Source of the DNA: Solirubrobacterales bacterium
GTDB taxonomy: Bacteria; Actinomycetota; Thermoleophilia; Solirubrobacterales; JACPNS01
Length of the DNA stretch: 64,000 nucleotides
Direction: 5' to 3'
NCBI GenBank assembly: GCA_016185345.1
Contig: JACPNS010000012.1
Span: forward strand, 62,001 to 126,000
Both the position numbers and the translations under genes were made by a program. Below are positions 51,967 to 63,655 of this stretch, piece after piece; position 1 is the stretch's first letter, and each line of letters opens with the position of its first letter. The notes under the pieces were generated by a model. The model had not been told where the DNA came from. It searched no databases and saw only the letters and a program-made list of their open reading frames with translations.

Positions 51967-51972
51967 TAAGAT
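51967..51972 (+). promoter_or_regulatory. -10 element (TAAGAT) of a leaderless promoter for tlyA
   Basis: TAAGAT, then CCTATAA, then ATG 51980: a 7-nt spacing. It lies immediately past the terminator. Confidence 0.6.
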
Positions 51973-51979
51973 CCTATAA

Positions 51980-52780
51980 ATGGCTTCAAACAGGCAACGT
52001 GTTGATGTTCTGCTGGTCGAGCGCGGCTACTTCGAGTCGCGCAACAAGGCATCGGCGGCGATCCTCGCGGGCGACATCCAGCTCAAGAATGGTGGAAGGC
52101 GGATCGAGAAGCCGGGGCAGATGCTGGACGACGACACGGAGCTGATCGTCGCCGAGCGCAATCGCTACGTGAGTCGCGGCGGGATCAAGCTCGAAAACGC
52201 CCTCGCGGCGTTTCCGGCGTTCGAGGTCAAGGGACGACACGGGCTTGACGCCGGTGCAAGCACGGGTGGATTCACGGACTGCCTGTTGCAGCGCGGCACG
52301 GAACATGTGATCGCGGTTGACGTTGCTTACGGCGAGCTGCACTGGAAGCTGCGTGAGGATCCACGCGTCACGGTTGTCGAACGCAAGAACATCCGCGAGC
52401 TGACGCCGCACGAGCTCGAGTACGCGCCGGATCTGCTTGTCGCGGATCTCTCGTTCATTGCTTTGGAAAAGGTCCTGTCGGCGCTCGAGAAGATCACGGC
52501 GAAGCAGTTCGACTTCCTCGCGCTGGTCAAGCCGCAATTTGAGGTGGGGAAGGGGAACGTCGGAAAAGGCGGGGTCGTGCGCGAACGCGATGATCGCGTC
52601 GATGCCATCGAAGCCGCCGCTCGGTCGGCCCAGCGGCTCGGCTTTTCCGTGCAGGGTGCATGCTCCTCGGGCCTGCCCGGGCCGGCCGGAAACCGCGAAG
52701 CCTTCCTTTGGCTTGCCGAATCCACCCGGCCCGGTCTCGCAGATCTACGTGCGGCGGCTGAGGGCGTTGAGCCGGAGTAG
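51980..52780 (+). CDS. tlyA: rRNA 2'-O-methyltransferase TlyA
   Basis: The 266-residue protein has an N-terminal S4 RNA-binding domain (RVDVLLVERGYFESRNKASAAILAG) and an FtsJ-type methyltransferase domain with LDAGASTGGFTDCLLQRG as the S-adenosylmethionine-binding loop and DLSFIALEKVL. In mycobacteria TlyA methylates 16S C1409 and 23S C1920, which confers capreomycin sensitivity. The tlyA-nadK-recN order is conserved in actinobacteria. The ATG is fixed by the leaderless promoter. Confidence 0.94.
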   Translation: MASNRQRVDVLLVERGYFESRNKASAAILAGDIQLKNGGRRIEKPGQMLDDDTELIVAERNRYVSRGGIKLENALAAFPAFEVKGRHGLDAGASTGGFTDCLLQRGTEHVIAVDVAYGELHWKLREDPRVTVVERKNIRELTPHELEYAPDLLVADLSFIALEKVLSALEKITAKQFDFLALVKPQFEVGKGNVGKGGVVRERDDRVDAIEAAARSAQRLGFSVQGACSSGLPGPAGNREAFLWLAESTRPGLADLRAAAEGVEPE

Positions 52781-52797
52781 CGATACTCAACCAGGAC

Positions 52798-53643
52798 ATG
52801 CGCGCAGCAGTAATCACACATCACTTTCCCAACGACAACGTCGAGCCGACGCTGGCGGCGCTTCGTGCCGCCTCGGTCGAGTTTGACTGCGAGTTGATTT
52901 TCGACACCGTCGAACCCGTGGGCGCGCACGACGGTGTGGAATACCTGGTCAATCCTGAGTTGCGGGCGGTCGAGCCTGATGTCGCGATCGTGCTTGGCGG
53001 GGACGGATCGATCCTGCGTTCGCTGCGTACGTTCGCCGGGACCAGGACGCCGACATTCGGATTCAACTTCGGAACGATCGGATTTCTCACCACTGCCGAG
53101 CGCGAGGCGCTTCCCAATGGATTGAAGCTTGCACTCTCGGGAGCCTTCGACACGCTCGACCTACCTGCGCTTCGCCTGAAATACGGCGAGATCGATGTCC
53201 TGGGCGTGAACGACGTGTCGTTTCATCGAGCTCGCGACGCGCGCGTTGCTGAGGTTGCCTACGGCCTCGCCGGAGAACCGGTGGGCCGCGTCCGCTGCGA
53301 CGGAGTTGTCGCGGCCACCCCTGCTGGATCGACCGGCTACAACCTCGCCAACAACGGCCCAATACTCGCCTGGGGAGTGGAGGGCTACGTGGTCAGTTTC
53401 ATTGCTCCTCACACACTCACGGCCCGCGCGTTGGTTGCGGCTCCTGGCGACGTGCTGGGCGTAACGAACGCCGGGCGTCGGGACGAGCTCGAGATCCTTG
53501 TGGACGGCCTCATGGTCGGAACGCTTCCGGTTGGGGAGACCGCCGAAGTTTCCTTTGAAGACAACGCCACGTTGCTTGCGCAGCTCCCCGGATCGAACTT
53601 CTACGACCGCTTCCGCGAGAAGTTCGGCAAGCTCGCCAGCTGA
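52798..53643 (+). CDS. nadK: NAD kinase
   Basis: The 281-residue protein has the NAD kinase motif VLGGDGSILRSLR with the catalytic GGDGS at about residues 64-68, NFGTIGFLT (the NG/GxLG-type loop) and TPAGSTGYNLANNGPIL, the ATP/NAD-binding signature. It makes NADP from NAD and ATP. AGGA sits 6 nt before the ATG and a GATACT box 10 nt before it. The next gene, recN, has its own SOS-controlled promoter. Confidence 0.95.
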   Translation: MRAAVITHHFPNDNVEPTLAALRAASVEFDCELIFDTVEPVGAHDGVEYLVNPELRAVEPDVAIVLGGDGSILRSLRTFAGTRTPTFGFNFGTIGFLTTAEREALPNGLKLALSGAFDTLDLPALRLKYGEIDVLGVNDVSFHRARDARVAEVAYGLAGEPVGRVRCDGVVAATPAGSTGYNLANNGPILAWGVEGYVVSFIAPHTLTARALVAAPGDVLGVTNAGRRDELEILVDGLMVGTLPVGETAEVSFEDNATLLAQLPGSNFYDRFREKFGKLAS

Positions 53644-53645
53644 CA

Positions 53646-53659
53646 CGAACAAGTGTTCG
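53646..53659 (+). promoter_or_regulatory. LexA operator (SOS box) in front of recN
   Basis: CGAACAAGTGTTCG matches the Gram-positive LexA consensus CGAACRNRYGTTYG at every position (GAAC-AAGT-GTTC core). It begins 2 nt after the nadK stop and ends 26 nt before the recN start. It overlaps the expected -35 region of the TAAAAA box at 53674-53679. This is a textbook position for repression. Confidence 0.9.
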
Positions 53660-53673
53660 TCCGGCGTGGTCTG

Positions 53674-53679
53674 TAAAAA
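53674..53679 (+). promoter_or_regulatory. -10 element (TAAAAA) of the recN promoter
   Basis: TAAAAA lies 6 nt before ATG 53686, so the SOS-regulated transcript is nearly leaderless. Confidence 0.5.
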
Positions 53680-53685
53680 GTCCGC

Positions 53686-55392
53686 ATGCTTCTTGAGCTG
53701 CGCATAGAGAATCTTCTTCTGATCGAGCGGGCCGAGATTTCGCTCGATCGCGGAATGAACGTGATCACCGGCGAGACCGGCGCCGGAAAGACGATGCTCG
53801 CCCACGCGATCGACCTTCTACTGGGGGGCAAGTCGAAGCGGGGGATCGTGCGGCCTGGTGCTGGCGAGGCGTATGTCGAGGGGTTGTTCGAGTTGCCGAA
53901 CGGCCTGCTCGACGCGCCCGAGTTCGCAGAGTTGCGCGAGCGACTCGCGCGTCCAGACGCGGCCGAGATCGCTGTCGGTCGACGGGTCACGCCCGAGGGG
54001 CGCACTCGCGCATACATCGAAGGTCGATCGGCAACGGCTGCAGACCTCCAGTTGCTGGGTGGCGCATTGGTCGCGTTCTACGGCCAGCACGAACACCGCA
54101 AACTAACGCTCGCCGGTGCGCAGCTCGCGGTACTTGACGCCTTCGCAAGCGGCCTCGCCGGGAACGAGCACGGCGAGCGGCTGGCCGAGCTGTCCGCGTT
54201 GCACACCGCGGCGTCCGAGCTGACCGGCAGACTCGCCGAGCTCGAGCTCGTTGAAGGTCGACGCGAACGCGAACTCGGATTGATCGAGTTTGAACTCGCG
54301 GAGATCGAAGAGCTTTCGCCGGAGATCGCCGAAGAGGCAGACCTCTCGGCCGAGCGCGACCGACTGAGGTCGGTCGATGAACTGCGATTGGCAGGGGAGA
54401 GCGCACTGGCTGCGCTCGAAGACGAGGACGCAGGGGTTCCGGGGGGGACCGGCGCCTCGTCTCTCCTTGCCGGCGCGGTCAAGCAACTTCAGGGTTCGAG
54501 TGGGGCAGACGCGGAGCTCGACGAGTTGGCGCGGCGCGCGGAGGCAGTCGCGTTGGAACTCCAGGACGTCACCGCCGATCTCCGGCTCTACGCGGAGGGG
54601 CTCGCGGCAGACCCCGGGCGCCTTGCATTCCTCGACGATCGGCTCGATGGCTACGAGCGCCTCAAGCGCAAGCACGGTGGGTCGATTGAATCCGTTCTGG
54701 CTCACGCCGAAGCGTGCCGGCTCGATCGGGACCGACTTTCTGGAGCTGGTGTCCAGATCGAAGACGCCGCCGCGCGACTCGAAGATGTCCGGGCGCGGCA
54801 GAAGTCGCTGGCCGCTGAAGTTTCCAGCGCGCGCAAGAAGGCCGCGCCGAGACTCGCTGCCGCAGTTCGCGAGCGGTTGGCCCTGCTCGCGCTCGAGGGT
54901 GCCTCGTTCGAAGTAGAGATCTCTCCGATCTCCAGCGACATCAGGCCAACGGGCGCAGACGTCATCGAGTTCATGATCGCGCCGAACCCCGGCATCGCCC
55001 CAGCACCGCTGCGCGAGACCGCGTCTGGCGGTGAGATGTCGCGCGTGATGCTCGCCCTGCTCACCTCCGGAACCGCACCGGCCGATCAGACCTTCGTCTT
55101 CGACGAGATAGACGCCGGCATCGGCGGCCACACCGCGCGTGCGGTGGGCGAGCAGCTCCGAGCGCTCGGCCGCGATCGTCAGGTGATCTGCATCACGCAC
55201 CTTCCGCAGGTGGCCGCCGCAGCTGATCGGCATTTTCAAATTGAGAAGTCGTCGCGGGCTGGCGACGCACGCACCGACGTTCGCCAACTCCCCGAAAGGG
55301 AAATCGTCAACGAGCTGTGCCGGATGCTCGGCGCAGATGCCGACGACGCCGGCGCGAAAAAGCACGCGCGGGAGCTGTTGGCCGCCGCATAA
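53686..55392 (+). CDS. recN: DNA repair protein RecN
   Basis: The 568-residue SMC-like ATPase has Walker A GETGAGKTMLAHAI near residue 29, a long coiled coil in the centre (about 160-380), the signature LRETASGGEMSRVMLAL, and Walker B FVFDEIDAGIGGHTA. The N-terminus MLLELRIENLLLIERAEI is typical. It acts early in double-strand break repair. The LexA box in front makes it damage inducible. It is a little longer in its linker than Bacillus RecN. Confidence 0.95.
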   Translation: MLLELRIENLLLIERAEISLDRGMNVITGETGAGKTMLAHAIDLLLGGKSKRGIVRPGAGEAYVEGLFELPNGLLDAPEFAELRERLARPDAAEIAVGRRVTPEGRTRAYIEGRSATAADLQLLGGALVAFYGQHEHRKLTLAGAQLAVLDAFASGLAGNEHGERLAELSALHTAASELTGRLAELELVEGRRERELGLIEFELAEIEELSPEIAEEADLSAERDRLRSVDELRLAGESALAALEDEDAGVPGGTGASSLLAGAVKQLQGSSGADAELDELARRAEAVALELQDVTADLRLYAEGLAADPGRLAFLDDRLDGYERLKRKHGGSIESVLAHAEACRLDRDRLSGAGVQIEDAAARLEDVRARQKSLAAEVSSARKKAAPRLAAAVRERLALLALEGASFEVEISPISSDIRPTGADVIEFMIAPNPGIAPAPLRETASGGEMSRVMLALLTSGTAPADQTFVFDEIDAGIGGHTARAVGEQLRALGRDRQVICITHLPQVAAAADRHFQIEKSSRAGDARTDVRQLPEREIVNELCRMLGADADDAGAKKHARELLAAA

Positions 55393-55420
55393 GCCCGTTT
55401 CACCGCCGCCGGTGGTCATC

Positions 55421-55426
55421 TAAAGT
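55421..55426 (+). promoter_or_regulatory. -10 element (TAAAGT) of a leaderless promoter for steA
   Basis: TAAAGT, CCCTCCA, then ATG 55434: a 7-nt spacing, the same as tlyA, efp and aroC. Confidence 0.55.
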
Positions 55427-55433
55427 CCCTCCA

Positions 55434-56615
55434 ATGGAGCGGAATCTGGCCGGTACGGTGAGGGAAAATGTCGCGGCCGCGCCGCGGGCGACGGTCGTCA
55501 ACGGTGTGGTTCGCCCCGGTAAGCGCACGAAACTGCTCACCAAATCACTCAAGCCCGGTGAGATCGCGTTGATCGACCACAAGGACATCGACCGAGTCTC
55601 GGGCGAGGAGCTCGTACGCAAGGGAGTCTCCTGCGTGATAAACGTCGCCGAGTCCTCGACCGGCGATTACCCGAACACCGGTCCCACGATCATTGCCGGC
55701 GCTGGAGTTCACCTGGTTGACGCGGTTGAAAGCGACCTTTTCGAGCAGCTCAAGGACGGCGATCAGATCATCGTTCGCGGTGGCGAGATCCTTCGCGACG
55801 GCACTGTCGTCGGCCGCGGCGACGTCCAGACCAACGAAGTCGTCGCCGACAAGTACGAGCAGGCCAAGCGAGAAGTCGGTCGCGCGCTCGAGCGCTTCGC
55901 CGAGAACACGATCAACCACATCCGCCAGGAGAGCGAGCTGCTCTCGGGCAAAATCGACCTCCCGGAGCTCGACACAATCTTCCGCGACCGCGACGTCCTC
56001 GTGGTTGTGCGCGGCGTGGATCACCAGCGTGACCTCAGAGCCCTACGCAGCTACATCCGCGACGAGAAGCCGATCCTGATCGGCGTAGATGGCGGAGGTG
56101 ACGCGCTTGTCGAAGAGGGTCACAGGCCCGACATGATCGTCGGCGACATGGACTCGGCGGCAGACTCGGTACTGCAGTGCGGCGCGGAGCTGATCGTCCA
56201 TGCATACACAGATGGCCGCGCGCCGGGAAGCGAGCGCCTCGAACAACTCAACGTTCAGTACAAGACAGTCGCCGCGACCGGCACCAGCGAGGACATCGCG
56301 ATGCTGATGGCGGCCGAGGAAGGCGCTCGCCTGATCGTCACCGTCGGGGCCCACTTCAACCTCGTCGAGTTTCTCGACAAGAACCGCAAGGGCATGGCTT
56401 CCACTTTCTTGACCCGCGTCCGGATCGGCGAGATCCTTATCGACGCCAAGGGCGTGAGCCGCCTGTACCGGCCGCGCCCGACCAACCGCGCGCTCAGCGT
56501 GGTCCTCGCCGCCGGCGCCTTCGCCCTGATCGTGGCGATTCTCGTCTCGCCCTCGCTGAGCAACCTCGTGGACCTGATCTGGCTGAAGCTCAAAGTCACC
56601 TTGGGTATCGGCTGA
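55434..56615 (+). CDS. steA: Putative cytokinetic ring protein SteA (thiamine pyrophosphokinase-like)
   Basis: The 393-residue protein starts MERNLAGTVRENVAAAPRA. It contains GEIALIDHKDIDRVSGEELVRKGV, a TPK-like core (VDGGGDALVEEGHRPDMIVGDMDSAAD, with the Asp residues of the substrate site) and a C-terminal transmembrane helix (SVVLAAGAFALIVAILV, about residues 362-379). In Corynebacterium, SteA acts with SteB at the divisome and influences cell-wall hydrolysis. ATG 55434 is preferred over earlier in-frame codons inside recN. It sits next to steB. Confidence 0.88.
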   Translation: MERNLAGTVRENVAAAPRATVVNGVVRPGKRTKLLTKSLKPGEIALIDHKDIDRVSGEELVRKGVSCVINVAESSTGDYPNTGPTIIAGAGVHLVDAVESDLFEQLKDGDQIIVRGGEILRDGTVVGRGDVQTNEVVADKYEQAKREVGRALERFAENTINHIRQESELLSGKIDLPELDTIFRDRDVLVVVRGVDHQRDLRALRSYIRDEKPILIGVDGGGDALVEEGHRPDMIVGDMDSAADSVLQCGAELIVHAYTDGRAPGSERLEQLNVQYKTVAATGTSEDIAMLMAAEEGARLIVTVGAHFNLVEFLDKNRKGMASTFLTRVRIGEILIDAKGVSRLYRPRPTNRALSVVLAAGAFALIVAILVSPSLSNLVDLIWLKLKVTLGIG

Positions 56616-56670
56616 GCACCCTGCCTCTCACAGCGCCTTTACAGTTGCATCTGATTGGATTGCACGTCGA

Positions 56671-57528
56671 ATGATCGACTTTCGCTACCACGCCATGTCG
56701 TTGGCCGCAGTTTTCGTCGCGCTGGCCCTGGGGTTGCTGCTGGGCGTGACGCTCGGCGATACCAGCCTTGTCGCCGACGCTCGCGGCGGGCTTGAGGATT
56801 CGCTCAAGGGCGACCTCAACGAGGCCCGGCAGGCGTCCAACGACCGCAAGGACCAGATCAAACGGCAGACCGAGTTCATGGGAGCGGCATACCCGCAGCT
56901 CGTTAGTGATCGTCTGTCCAGTCAGCGTGTGGCAACGATCGGCTCAGCGGAAGTCGCTCAGAGCACGCTCAAATCCGTCACCCGCGCGGTCGAACCGGCC
57001 GGCGCCAACGTCACTTATATTGCCCAGCTTCTTGCAAAGCCGCAGTACGCCAAGATCGCCGACGCCCTCGATCTGAACGACGTGCTCAACGATGAAACGC
57101 CGACCGCCGCAGAGGCCGATCAGCTCGGCCGCGCAGTCGGCCGTCGCCTCGCCCGCGGGAGGAACACAACTGTGATGCGCCGCCTCGTATTCAGCCGCCT
57201 CTCAGGCGACTTCAAGCGATCGCGACTCTTCGCGTACGCCCGGCAGGAGCCGACCGACGCCGACACGCCCGAAGGCAAGATCCTCGACGGCTTCGAGCGC
57301 GGTGTGGTCGCGGGGCTCTCCCAGCAAGCCGCTCGCGTTGCAGGCGTCGAGAACACCACGACTGAGCCGAGCAACATCGAGTGGTACAACTCGCTAGGCC
57401 TCTCAACCGTGGACGACATCCAGGACTTCGCCGGTTACTACTCGCTCGTCTCGATCTTCAACGGTGCCAAGGGCGACTACGGCTACAAGGACACTGCGGA
57501 CTCGATCGTCCCACAGGTCGGACCTTAG
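56671..57528 (+). CDS. steB: SteB/MctB-like envelope protein
   Basis: The 285-residue protein starts MIDFRYHAMSLAAVFVALALGLLLGV, with a single N-terminal membrane helix (about residues 8-28) and a coiled-coil region (LEDSLKGDLNEARQASNDRKDQIKRQ) leading to an extracytoplasmic alpha/beta domain. It matches the SteB family, which includes the mycobacterial copper-transport protein MctB. It is expected to work with SteA at the septum. The 55-nt gap before it shows no clear promoter. Confidence 0.88.
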   Translation: MIDFRYHAMSLAAVFVALALGLLLGVTLGDTSLVADARGGLEDSLKGDLNEARQASNDRKDQIKRQTEFMGAAYPQLVSDRLSSQRVATIGSAEVAQSTLKSVTRAVEPAGANVTYIAQLLAKPQYAKIADALDLNDVLNDETPTAAEADQLGRAVGRRLARGRNTTVMRRLVFSRLSGDFKRSRLFAYARQEPTDADTPEGKILDGFERGVVAGLSQQAARVAGVENTTTEPSNIEWYNSLGLSTVDDIQDFAGYYSLVSIFNGAKGDYGYKDTADSIVPQVGP

Positions 57529-57544
57529 GTGTTGGTCTAACCGC

Positions 57545-60134
<2,590 letters not shown>

Positions 60135-60155
60135 GCCTCACGGCCTCGAGGTCAA

Positions 60156-61175
60156 GTGATGCTCAGCCTCCGGCGCGGAACGGTCGTGTCGATTGAACGG
60201 CCCGCGGCTGGTTTGCGCGGGATCGAGCGCATGGTCGTGGAGGTTGACGGCGTTGAACGCGCCGCCTACGCCGACGTCGGGATGATCGGCGGCAGCCTCG
60301 TTGGCGACGACGTCGTCGTGAACACCGAAGCGCTTGACCTCGAGCTCGGCTCTGGCGGAAGCGACGTGGTTGTCGCGAATCTCACTCGCGGGCTCGAAGG
60401 CAAGGGCGACGCCTCGCGCCACGTGATGAAACTCAACTACTCGCCGATGCAGACCGGGGTGGACCCGGTTGAGCCCGAAGTGCTTGAGGCTCCGATCGGC
60501 AAGCCGGTCGGCGTCTTCCAGCTCCACGGTCAGCTCGCGCCCGCCGTCTGGGCTGCCGTTCAGGAGCGGCCGGGAGTGAAGATTGGCTACGTCCAGTCCG
60601 GCGGCGGCGCACTGCCCGGCGCGCTATCAACCACCGTCACCGAGCTGCGCACGCGCGGGATGCTTGTCGATCACCTCACTGCCGCTCCGGCATACGGCGG
60701 CGAGGGCGAGGCGATGTCAACGATCGGCGCCCTTCATGCTGGATTGACCGAACGCGGCTGGGACTGCGCGATCGTCGGACCGGGCCCGGGCATCATCGGT
60801 TCTGGCACCGCGCTGGGTCACGGCGGAATGGTCGCGCTCGACAGCGCCCACGCGGCGCTCGCGCTTGGCTGCCCGACCGTTCTCGTCGCACGCGCCTCCA
60901 ACGGCGATCCGCGGGAGCGCCATCAGGGCATCTCCCACCACACTCGATCGGTGCTCGGGCTGCTTCTTGCGCCGGTGACCGTCGGCCTTGGGCCGGGCGC
61001 GCCCGTGCCGGTCGAGCTTGAGGGTCATCGCTGGGTGCGCGCAGAGCCCGATCTCGCCGCCTACGCCGAAAGCGGCCTACCGCGACGCACGATGGGGCGC
61101 GATCTCGACGAGGACACGATGTTCTTCGAGCAGGCGTTGGCCGGCGGAATTGCCCTCGCACGTTCGGTTTCGTAA
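60156..61175 (+). CDS. DUF3866 family protein
   Basis: The 339-residue cytoplasmic protein starts at GTG 60156 (or ATG 60159), 22 nt after pyrG. It has MLSLRRGTVVSIE, a highly Gly-rich core (GKPVGVFQLHGQLAPAVWAA, then YVQSGGGALPGALSTTVTELR, and GPGPGIIGSGTALGHGGM), and GISHHTRSVLGLLLAPVTVGL. This matches the DUF3866 pattern, whose function I do not know. The Gly-rich loops suggest nucleotide or phosphate binding. It is found beside pyrG and xerD in actinobacteria. Confidence 0.85.
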   Translation: MMLSLRRGTVVSIERPAAGLRGIERMVVEVDGVERAAYADVGMIGGSLVGDDVVVNTEALDLELGSGGSDVVVANLTRGLEGKGDASRHVMKLNYSPMQTGVDPVEPEVLEAPIGKPVGVFQLHGQLAPAVWAAVQERPGVKIGYVQSGGGALPGALSTTVTELRTRGMLVDHLTAAPAYGGEGEAMSTIGALHAGLTERGWDCAIVGPGPGIIGSGTALGHGGMVALDSAHAALALGCPTVLVARASNGDPRERHQGISHHTRSVLGLLLAPVTVGLGPGAPVPVELEGHRWVRAEPDLAAYAESGLPRRTMGRDLDEDTMFFEQALAGGIALARSVS

Positions 61176-61201
61176 CCAACTGCCGCTACTTACTGCCGTT
61201 C

Positions 61202-61207
61202 TAGAGT
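61202..61207 (+). promoter_or_regulatory. Possible -10 element (TAGAGT)
   Basis: TAGAGT could start transcription near 61214-61215. A dyad CGAAC-6-GTTCG follows at 61211-61226. The spacing of 6 differs from the LexA box. Confidence 0.35.
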
Positions 61208-61242
61208 GTTCGAACGTAAGAGTTCGCGAAAAACTCCTCGTT

Positions 61243-62619
61243 TTGACTTCACTCCCTGAGCGCCACATCTCCGTTTTCCGCGCGGCCATGCTTCTGCTGG
61301 CCGCCTGTTTCGTCCTGCTTCTGGCGGCCGATCGTGCGAGCGCTGCTGTCTACACGGTCGATACCGCCACTGACAACGCTGGCTTGACCACCTGCGGCGC
61401 CGGGGCCGGCGACTGCTCGCTCCGCGGCGCGATCGACAAGGCCGATGCTGATATCGCGACCGACATCGTGAACTTCTCGGTGGCCAGCGTCACGATCGAT
61501 TCACCGCTCCCTCAGATTCAGGAAAAGCTCACGATCGACGGCGGTGGCACGACAGTCGTTGGATCGCTGATTTACACAACATCCTGCCTGCCGAGCGAGT
61601 TCGCTTTTGACGTCACCGCAGCTCAGGTCGCCATATTCCGGCTACCGACCTACAACGTCTGCCAACGAGCGATCAAGTCGAACGTTCCCGCGCCGACGAT
61701 CAGCGTCGGCCCGCGCCGCTCCGACAACACCGTCTCGCTCAACGGAGCCGCGGCCGGTGCAAGCGTGGACCTTTACAACGCTGACACTCCGGCGGTTGGT
61801 CCCGAAGCAGATGAGTATTTCGATTCGGTAGTCGCGATCAACGGCGGTTACTCGCGGCTGCTCACAACGCTGCCGGCAACCGGAGACAAGTTCACCGCGA
61901 CCACGACCGACTCAAGCGGAAGGACCTCCGGCTATGCGGTGCCTGCAGTGACGCCGCCCGAGTTCACGTCACCGACACTCAACAACGCCGTAGCCGTCGC
62001 AAACAACGCCGTTCGACTCGACTTCAACGAGTCGATCAACGGAAGCATCAATGGGGCCGTCGGTGCCTTCACCCTCAAGATGGGTACGGCCAACCGCCAG
62101 ATCACCAGCGTCGATGTGTCCGGAAACTCGGTGTATCTCGGAAGCGCCACCACGCCTTGGGCTGCGGGCGAGGCCGGACAGATCTCATTCACCGGCGCAG
62201 GCCGCGTCGCTGACTTCTTTGGCAACGAAGTCCTCGGCGAGCCGACAAAGACAGTCTTCGGCGGTCCGGGAAAGCTCACCCAGCCGGTCATCTCAAAGTT
62301 CCGTACGAGTCCGAACAAGTTCTGTCAACGCAAGACCTCGAAGTGCCGTCGCGGTCAGACCTATCTGTACATCACCCTCAGTGAGGATGCCCGCGTGGTG
62401 TTCAACGTCTATCGCCAGAAGGGTCGCAAGTTCGTTGTGCGGTACGTACGCAAGCTGCCCAAGGGGACCAGCAAGACCCGCCTCTTCGGCACGATCAACG
62501 GACGTACTCTGCCTGCCACCTCGCTCGTCGTGAACGCAGTGGCCGAGGACACCGCGCGCAACTACAGCGCTCCCGTTGAGGCGCCGTTCAAGGTCGTCAC
62601 GCGCAAGGCGCAGCTCTAA
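61243..62619 (+). CDS. Secreted CSLREA-type beta-rich protein
   Basis: The 458-residue protein has an export signal with RHISVFRAAMLLLAACFVLLLAA and cleavage near DRASA. The mature part begins YTVDTATDNAG and then GDCSLRGAIDKADADI, which resembles the CSLREAI motif found in exported beta-helix proteins. Later parts carry Ig-like and Gly/Thr-rich strands (TISVGPRRSDNTVSL, VDVSGNSVYLGSATTPWAAGE). The basic C-terminus (TRKAQL) follows KGTSKTRLFGTINGRTLP. I favour TTG 61243 since it supplies the positive n-region; the ATG at 61288 would give a signal lacking one. Confidence 0.7.
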   Translation: MTSLPERHISVFRAAMLLLAACFVLLLAADRASAAVYTVDTATDNAGLTTCGAGAGDCSLRGAIDKADADIATDIVNFSVASVTIDSPLPQIQEKLTIDGGGTTVVGSLIYTTSCLPSEFAFDVTAAQVAIFRLPTYNVCQRAIKSNVPAPTISVGPRRSDNTVSLNGAAAGASVDLYNADTPAVGPEADEYFDSVVAINGGYSRLLTTLPATGDKFTATTTDSSGRTSGYAVPAVTPPEFTSPTLNNAVAVANNAVRLDFNESINGSINGAVGAFTLKMGTANRQITSVDVSGNSVYLGSATTPWAAGEAGQISFTGAGRVADFFGNEVLGEPTKTVFGGPGKLTQPVISKFRTSPNKFCQRKTSKCRRGQTYLYITLSEDARVVFNVYRQKGRKFVVRYVRKLPKGTSKTRLFGTINGRTLPATSLVVNAVAEDTARNYSAPVEAPFKVVTRKAQL

Positions 62620-62704
62620 CGAGCTCGGCTCCTGCCGCGCAACGGTCGTTGCGCCGATTTGATGCGCGCAAGGGAAATCACCCGCGCCCGGCAATCAACT
62701 GCTG

Positions 62705-63655
62705 ATGACACCACCGGTGGCACAACCCAAGAGCGCCGTAGCTCCCCGCTTTGAGGACTTGCTCCTCGAGTTCCTCCAGTACCTCGAGTTCGAGGCGCGC
62801 TCGGCTGAAAACACGCTGATCGCGTACCGCACCGACCTGATGCAGTACGGAGCATTCCTCTCGTCGATCGATCAGGATCCGCTCACGGTGAATCAGGGTC
62901 AGATCATCGAGTACCTCGAGCAGCTCGCTGGCAGCGGTGAGATCGCCGGCACGACGCTGCACCGCAAGCTTTCATCGATGCGCTCCTTCTACGTGCACCT
63001 CAGGCGCGAAGCGATCATCGACACCGATCCGACCGCAGACGTGAAGGCGCCCGCCCAGGCCAAGAAGCTGCCGACCGTGCTCAGTCGCTCCGAGGTCTCG
63101 CACCTGATCGAACAGGTCCGCGGATCCGATCCGATCGCAACACGCGATCGCGCGATGCTTGAGCTGATGTACGCATCTGGACTGCGCGTGAGCGAAGTGA
63201 TCAATCTTGAAGTCTCCGACATCGATTTCGACGAAGGAATCCTGCGCACCCGCGGCAAGGGCAACAAGGAGCGCATCGTGCCTGTTGGTCGCCAGGCGCT
63301 TCTGTCGATTCGCATCTATCTGCGCGCCGGTCGCCGTGCGCTCACCAAAGACCGCCCGCAGCGGTACTTGTTCGTCAACTTTCGCGGCGGACAGCTGACT
63401 CGCCAGGGGCTCTACAAGATCGTCCGCAAATATGCCTCGGCGGCGGGCCTGTCTGACCGGATGAGCCCGCACACGCTTCGCCACACCTTTGCCACGCATC
63501 TTTTGAATGGCGGCTGCGACCTGCGTTCAGTGCAGGAGATGCTCGGCCACGCCGACGTCTCCACGACGCAGACCTACACGCACCTCTCGACCGAACGCCT
63601 CAAGGACGTCTACTTCGACGCCCATCCGCGTGCGGTCTTGCACGAACTGCGCTAG
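62705..63655 (+). CDS. xerD: Tyrosine recombinase XerD
   Basis: The 316-residue protein has the phage-type SAM-like N-terminal domain (FLQYLEFEARSAENTLIAYRTDLMQY) and a C-terminal catalytic domain. The catalytic residues are visible: Arg in ASGLRVSEVINLEVSDI, the HTLRHTFATHLL His-Leu-Arg-His, HADVSTTQTYTHLST with the nucleophile Tyr. It resolves chromosome dimers at dif with XerC. It is followed immediately by mutM on the other strand, with stop codons overlapping by 4 nt. Confidence 0.95.
   Translation: MTPPVAQPKSAVAPRFEDLLLEFLQYLEFEARSAENTLIAYRTDLMQYGAFLSSIDQDPLTVNQGQIIEYLEQLAGSGEIAGTTLHRKLSSMRSFYVHLRREAIIDTDPTADVKAPAQAKKLPTVLSRSEVSHLIEQVRGSDPIATRDRAMLELMYASGLRVSEVINLEVSDIDFDEGILRTRGKGNKERIVPVGRQALLSIRIYLRAGRRALTKDRPQRYLFVNFRGGQLTRQGLYKIVRKYASAAGLSDRMSPHTLRHTFATHLLNGGCDLRSVQEMLGHADVSTTQTYTHLSTERLKDVYFDAHPRAVLHELR

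Noticed and set aside
54103-55419. Long minus-strand open frame of 438 codons opposite recN
   Set aside because: It is the mirror of recN in high-GC DNA; it has no protein motif and no start signal.
61211-61226. LexA-like dyad CGAAC-GTAAGA-GTTCG upstream of the secreted protein gene
   Set aside because: The half-sites match but the spacer is 6 nt, whereas LexA needs 4. The downstream gene is not a repair gene.
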